This document shows, one piece after another, positions 60,231 to 64,000 of a stretch of DNA of 64,000 nt; position 1 is the stretch's first letter, and each line of letters opens with the position of its first letter. The DNA comes from Pinus tabuliformis (Eukaryota > Streptophyta > Pinopsida > Pinales > Pinaceae), in contig CM062805.1 of assembly GCA_031772625.1 (NCBI GenBank), forward strand, positions 517,432,102 through 517,496,101, written 5' to 3'. The notes beneath the pieces were generated by a model. It saw only the letters and a program-made list of their open reading frames with translations. It searched no databases and was not told where the DNA came from. The position numbers and the translations under genes were made by a program.

Positions 60231-60531
60231 AAAGAAATAGTGGTGTGGGTCCAAGTAGAATAGGCGAGTGGCCACCAATATCCACCTAGATCATAACTCC
60301 TCGATCATGGAATTTGAATCTCTTATTATTGGTTTGAGGCATGATTTCATTTTGTAACTCCTCTCCTTTCACATCTATTTATGCAAGAGCAAGTGAGAGT
60401 TGAGGGTAGCATGTTCATTATCAAGAAGGAGAGTAAGTGTTGAGTGTGTGGAGGAGAAGGAGGATATCTTCAAGTAAAGAGAAAGAGAAATTAAGCTACA
60501 AGGTGATCAGAAATTGGTGAATTGATTCATT

Positions 60532-60536
<5 letters not shown>

Positions 60537-60589
<53 letters not shown>
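60537..60589 (+). repeat. (TC)n microsatellite
   Basis: An essentially perfect CT/TC dinucleotide run of about 26 repeats, placed in the likely LTR or leader of the copia fossil that follows. Confidence 0.95.
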
Positions 60590-60591
<2 letters not shown>

Positions 60592-60799
60592 AATTATTGA
60601 ATAAATCTAATAAAATAAGAATATTGGGTTTTCCCCTTGAGGGGTTTTGTCCTAGTCATTGGACATAAATCTTAGTGTCTCATATTTGCACTTGGTTGTA
60701 TTCATATGATTCTTATGTTTATGTGCTATCTACAATTTTTGATCTAAAGAGTTTTGAAGAATAAATCTTCATTCTAAGTAATTGTAACAACATAGAACC

Positions 60800-60967
60800 A
60801 TTAGTTTTTTGCAAAGTACTTTCAAGTCCCATCATAGAAAATTTAGTTTTCTGGAATGTATTTTCAAGTCTCAGCATAGAAAATTTAGTTTTATAGAAAG
60901 TACATTTAGTTTCCTGCAAAGTACATTCAGTTTTGTGCATAGATATTTCAAGTTTTTGCAATGAATT
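60800..60967 (+). repeat. 21-bp minisatellite, eight units in exact phase
   Basis: Unit starts at 60800, 60821, 60842, 60863, 60884, 60905, 60926 and 60947, without a single indel. Units are variants of TTTAGTTTTCTGCAAAGTACA and TTCAAGTCTCAGCATAGAAAA, the first four alternating in a 42-bp higher-order pattern. On the minus strand the frame stays open and gives seven-residue repeats such as KTKFSML and ESTLQKT. The array lies just left of the copia primer site, so it is probably in U5 of its LTR. Confidence 0.85.
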
Positions 60968-61003
60968 TTTATGTTTCTACATCGAACTCCTATATTTTTA
61001 GCA

Positions 61004-62512
61004 TGGTATAAGAGCCTTGGTGAAGACAAGTCCAAGGAAACCATGGATTACCTTAAGAGATTCCACTTGTTGCCAATGTTTTCTAATCGGGATTAATTTA
61101 TCTTAATCCCACGCAGAGGAGAAGTTGAATGACGCTTCAAATGTTGGCCCATGGAAAGAAAAGCTAGATATCACTCTTGAGGAACACAAGTTCTGGAGTA
61201 TGTTGAAGACATGGTAGCTGCTCGACTAGAGAACGCAAGTGTTGTTGTCAAATATAAACATAAGAAAGGGTGAAATCAAAGGTAAAAAAAGGATCTTCGA
61301 TTCTCTTGGTGATCATCTCATTATGTATGTGTCTGGTTTGAAGAAAGCTAAAGAAATTTATGACAAACTAACTAGCATGCTTACAATTGTTAACGTGAAC
61401 AAGATTTCCACCTTGAAGAATCAACTAAAGGACATCAATATGAACAAAGGAAATACGATTCAAGCGTATTTCTTGAGAATGACCAAAATCAACAATCAAT
61501 TATCAACAGTTGGAGAAGTTGAACTTGCCAAATAAATGGCGTTGATTGCACTTGGAGGCCTTTCTTCTGTTTGGGATACTTTTGTTACCATCATCAACTT
61601 GATATCAACACTATTCCCACATTTGATGAGCTCCTGGGAAAGTGTATCCAAGAGGAGGTTGGAATGATCATCAGAGGGAGAATTTCACATCATGAAGGAG
61701 AATCTATTGATTCTCAGCGTATGACAAGAGAAGGAAAGGTAATAAAATGAAATTTTCATTCAAATCAAATAAAAGTAATCTAGACATGTCAAAAGTTAGA
61801 TGTTTTAACTATGAAAAGCATGGTCACTTTGCTCATGATGGTAAATAAAAAAGAAGAGAATCTAGATTAAAAAAAAAATTGATTATAGAAAAGACACTTA
61901 TGAGAATCAAAGAAAAAAACATCGTAACAAAACAAGAGATACAAGGTATAGAAATAATGGATCGCAAACTCAATCATAATATTTTCTTGTTTATTTTCTT
62001 TATTGTTCTTCTTCTACAGATTCATTTGATATGTGGCTAAGTGATAGTGGCGCTTCCAAAAATTTAACTCATTACAAATAAACACTCTCTAATCTAGTTG
62101 AGAGGGATACTAATTTAAATGTTATCCTAGGAGATATTTCTACTTGCCAAGTTCAAGGTTATGGTTCAATTTCATTTCAGTTAGATTATGGAAAATCTAT
62201 TTTTCTGCAAGAGGTTTTGTATGCACCTAGTTTGAAAAATAATCTTGTATCTATATGTACTCTAGAAGATAGTAGAATGAAAGTTTCATTTATTAATGGA
62301 AAATTTATAACCTGACCTTTTAACTCAAGTATGAGAGAAGCCTTCACTCTTGTCTCAAGGTGTGAAGGGCTTTACAAAGTCACTATTAAACCTATTCATG
62401 CACTGGTCCATGATACTGATCTTCAATGTGAGCTATGGCACAGAAGATTCACTAGCCTACACTACAAAGCCTTACCTCATGGTTATTGTAAAGTAACACA
62501 TATTCCTGAATG
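61004..62512 (+). mobile_element. Ty1-copia fossil: primer site, gag, protease, GAG-pre-integrase
   Basis: A primer site TGGTATAAGAGCC at about 61004-61016 is preceded by an LTR-like end (TTTTTAGCA). Gag text: SLGDHLIMYVSGLKKAKEIY, STLKNQLKDINMNKGNTIQA (61300-61480). A knuckle-like CFNYEKHGHFAHDG follows near 61800. Protease: DMWLSDSGASKNLTHYK (about 62030), VQGYGSISFQLDYGKSIFLQ, YAPSLKNNLVSI. GAG-pre-integrase: LYKVTIKPIHALVHDTDLQC and ELWHRRF (62360-62445). Sequence after about 62512 no longer matches. Broken and reduced. Confidence 0.85.
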
Positions 62513-62614
62513 AGATGAGTTAAAGGGACAATAAATAGAGTGAGTTGTAAACCAACATTGGAAGAAGTGGATGGAACAAGTTCGAGGCGGGGATAGAAAA
62601 CCTGAGAAAAGTTA

Positions 62615-62851
62615 GGGTGTAGACAATATGTCTGGAATCCCTATTGTCTAAAGGGTGGATACATTGATCTATGGAGACCCTTTCTTATCAATGGGTGGGG
62701 GTATAGATCTCTAGAATCCCTAAATTGACTAGTGGTCGAGAAATACATCTCTATAATCTCTTATCAACTGGTGGGTGGAGATATATATCTTTGGAGTCCC
62801 ACATAAGCTGTAGGATGGAGAAAGATTGCCTCTTGAATCCATGGAGGTATG
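62615..62851 (+). repeat. Degenerate ~40-bp minisatellite, six units
   Basis: Units start at about 62615, 62654, 62694, 62733, 62774 and 62813 (spacing 39-41). The consensus is near GGTGGAGATATAGATCTCTG, then GAATCCCTTATCAACTAGT. Unit-to-unit identity is moderate. It lies directly after the copia fossil ends. Confidence 0.65.
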
Positions 62852-64000
62852 TGCATTGGGAAAATATTCATAAACCAGGGGGTGACAACTACATTGGTAG
62901 TTTGTCAATAGTTGGGAGGAAACTTAGTAACTATGTCCCAATGCCCATCCTAATTCCCACATTATTGAGTACCTTACCAAATGTGATATACGATTATCCC
63001 TAGACTATCTGTATGAGAATTAAATTTCAGTATTGTGTAACTTTCTATATTACATTAAAGAATGAGCTAGGAAGATGTTTATCATTATTGTATTATGTGT
63101 GGATTGAAAGTTAGATTATTGTGTGTTTCAGTGCAGCGGTCAAGAATAATAACCATATGACATATAGAGTTCCTATGTAGTAATCATAAAACATTAGTTT
63201 CCATAAAACTCAGATTATAGATGTTGCAGTAATGATCTAATACTTTAAAGGATTGGTGCATAACAAAACATGACATTCACATGATATTTTTCTATACATC
63301 ATGAGAAGAATTTTCATTGATACAATAAGTAATTGGAGTTTTGATAACCCTGTGGTCATTGCCCATGCCACCTAATATAATGATTTAAGTCTATTACTCC
63401 TTTGTTATTGACTTTTTATATGCATAAATTCAGTTGATGAATGTGCCCCATGCCTATGTATTTTGTAGATTCCCTTCTCACCTCACACCCGTATTCAGTT
63501 AGGTAAACGATTGTATGACAACATTGTGGATTGTTTTCTTATTTTGGCCATATCATCATATTATGTCCTTGACTATGTTTCAAGAAATTATAGTATCAAG
63601 TATATTTGTTGGGATTATCGATTTCCTTGTTTTCTCCAATTTTTTCATGCATAATTTTTTTCTTTATGCCAAGAATTTGTTTGGCCAAATGGTGCTTACA
63701 CTAGATCTGTTCAAATTGTTGAAACTAGTGGGATCATTGTGAAATGAAAATTAACACAATGGTTACATAAGAAGATAACATTAATTCCGAATTATTATCT
63801 AAAATAATTTAATTCATGAAAAGAAATATAGGAAGGGATATTTGTAAAACTCTACAATGATTTATTTTCTCAGGACGTATGGAAAGAATGGATAGTGGAA
63901 ATAAATTATAAAGAAAGGTAGGTAGTTCATAAGTAAATATATGGCCACATAGTGCTTTCATAGAAACTATTTGACATTCACATATAACATTTTGTTCACC
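62852..64000. other. AT-rich DNA to the window edge, no gene seen
   Basis: Short open frames (for example 63515-63742, hydrophobic, no known motif) have no supporting feature. No terminal repeats or RNA genes are visible. Confidence 0.45.

Noticed and set aside
60537-60589. (TC)n run as a regulatory GAGA element
   Set aside because: Simple dinucleotide expansion in a retroelement leader; no gene nearby that it could serve.
62615-62851. CRISPR-like array
   Set aside because: The units are degenerate tandem repeats without distinct repeat and spacer parts, and the window is plant nuclear DNA.

Overview
The window looks like nuclear DNA from a large, repeat-rich seed-plant genome, most likely a gymnosperm or conifer. 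That view rests on dense nested LTR retrotransposons, long AT-rich gaps without genes, plant-type copia and gypsy clades, and a 5S-rRNA-like core of the type I remember from gymnosperm 5S genes. The species cannot be named from the sequence alone. I see no intact host gene, no tRNA or full-length rRNA gene, no CRISPR array and no bacterial feature.

Layout. (1) 1-4160: an antisense Ty3-gypsy fragment (gag-protease, tRNA-iMet-type primer site, part of an LTR). Its U5 region carries a head-to-tail dimer of a ~424-bp unit with the 3' two-thirds of a 5S rRNA gene, flanked by a 7-bp direct repeat. (2) 4160-6865: one unrecognised antisense ORF, a gag-like fossil and a duplicated ~98-bp segment. (3) 6866-29942: a local tandem array of a cullin-1-like sequence. 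Four antisense copies (A, B, D, C) are all pseudogenes and share duplicated flanks: an AT-rich 3' flank seen three times and a 1.2-kb block with 40-bp subrepeats seen twice. None of the four shows introns. The most complete copy (C) is split by a 6.4-kb Ty1-copia element with two ~1-kb LTRs and a perfect 5-bp target duplication. A chromovirus remnant lies between units 1 and 2.

(4) 30.3-56.3 kb: a nest of retroelements. An old, heavily decayed gypsy element (LTR-like ends near 30.35-30.72 and 54.88-55.33 kb) received a 4.5-kb copia element in its integrase region (target duplication ATGAA). Farther along it received a 14.2-kb Athila/Tat-type gypsy (target duplication AAATT) with LTRs of about 2.1 kb. 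That large gypsy carries a long extra coding region downstream of integrase, with an N-terminal domain I cannot place, a Lys/Glu-rich stretch and a coiled coil. (5) 55.4-62.5 kb: further fossils, namely an Athila-type protease-RT fragment, an antisense gypsy gag-protease-RT fragment and a copia gag-protease fragment whose leader or LTR holds a (CT)n microsatellite and a precisely phased 21-bp minisatellite. (6) 62.5-64 kb: a six-unit ~40-bp degenerate minisatellite, then AT-rich DNA where I see no gene.

No genes here work together as a pathway. The biological stories are the birth and decay of a local cullin cluster, repeated retroelement nesting, and an apparently mobile dimeric 5S-derived sequence.
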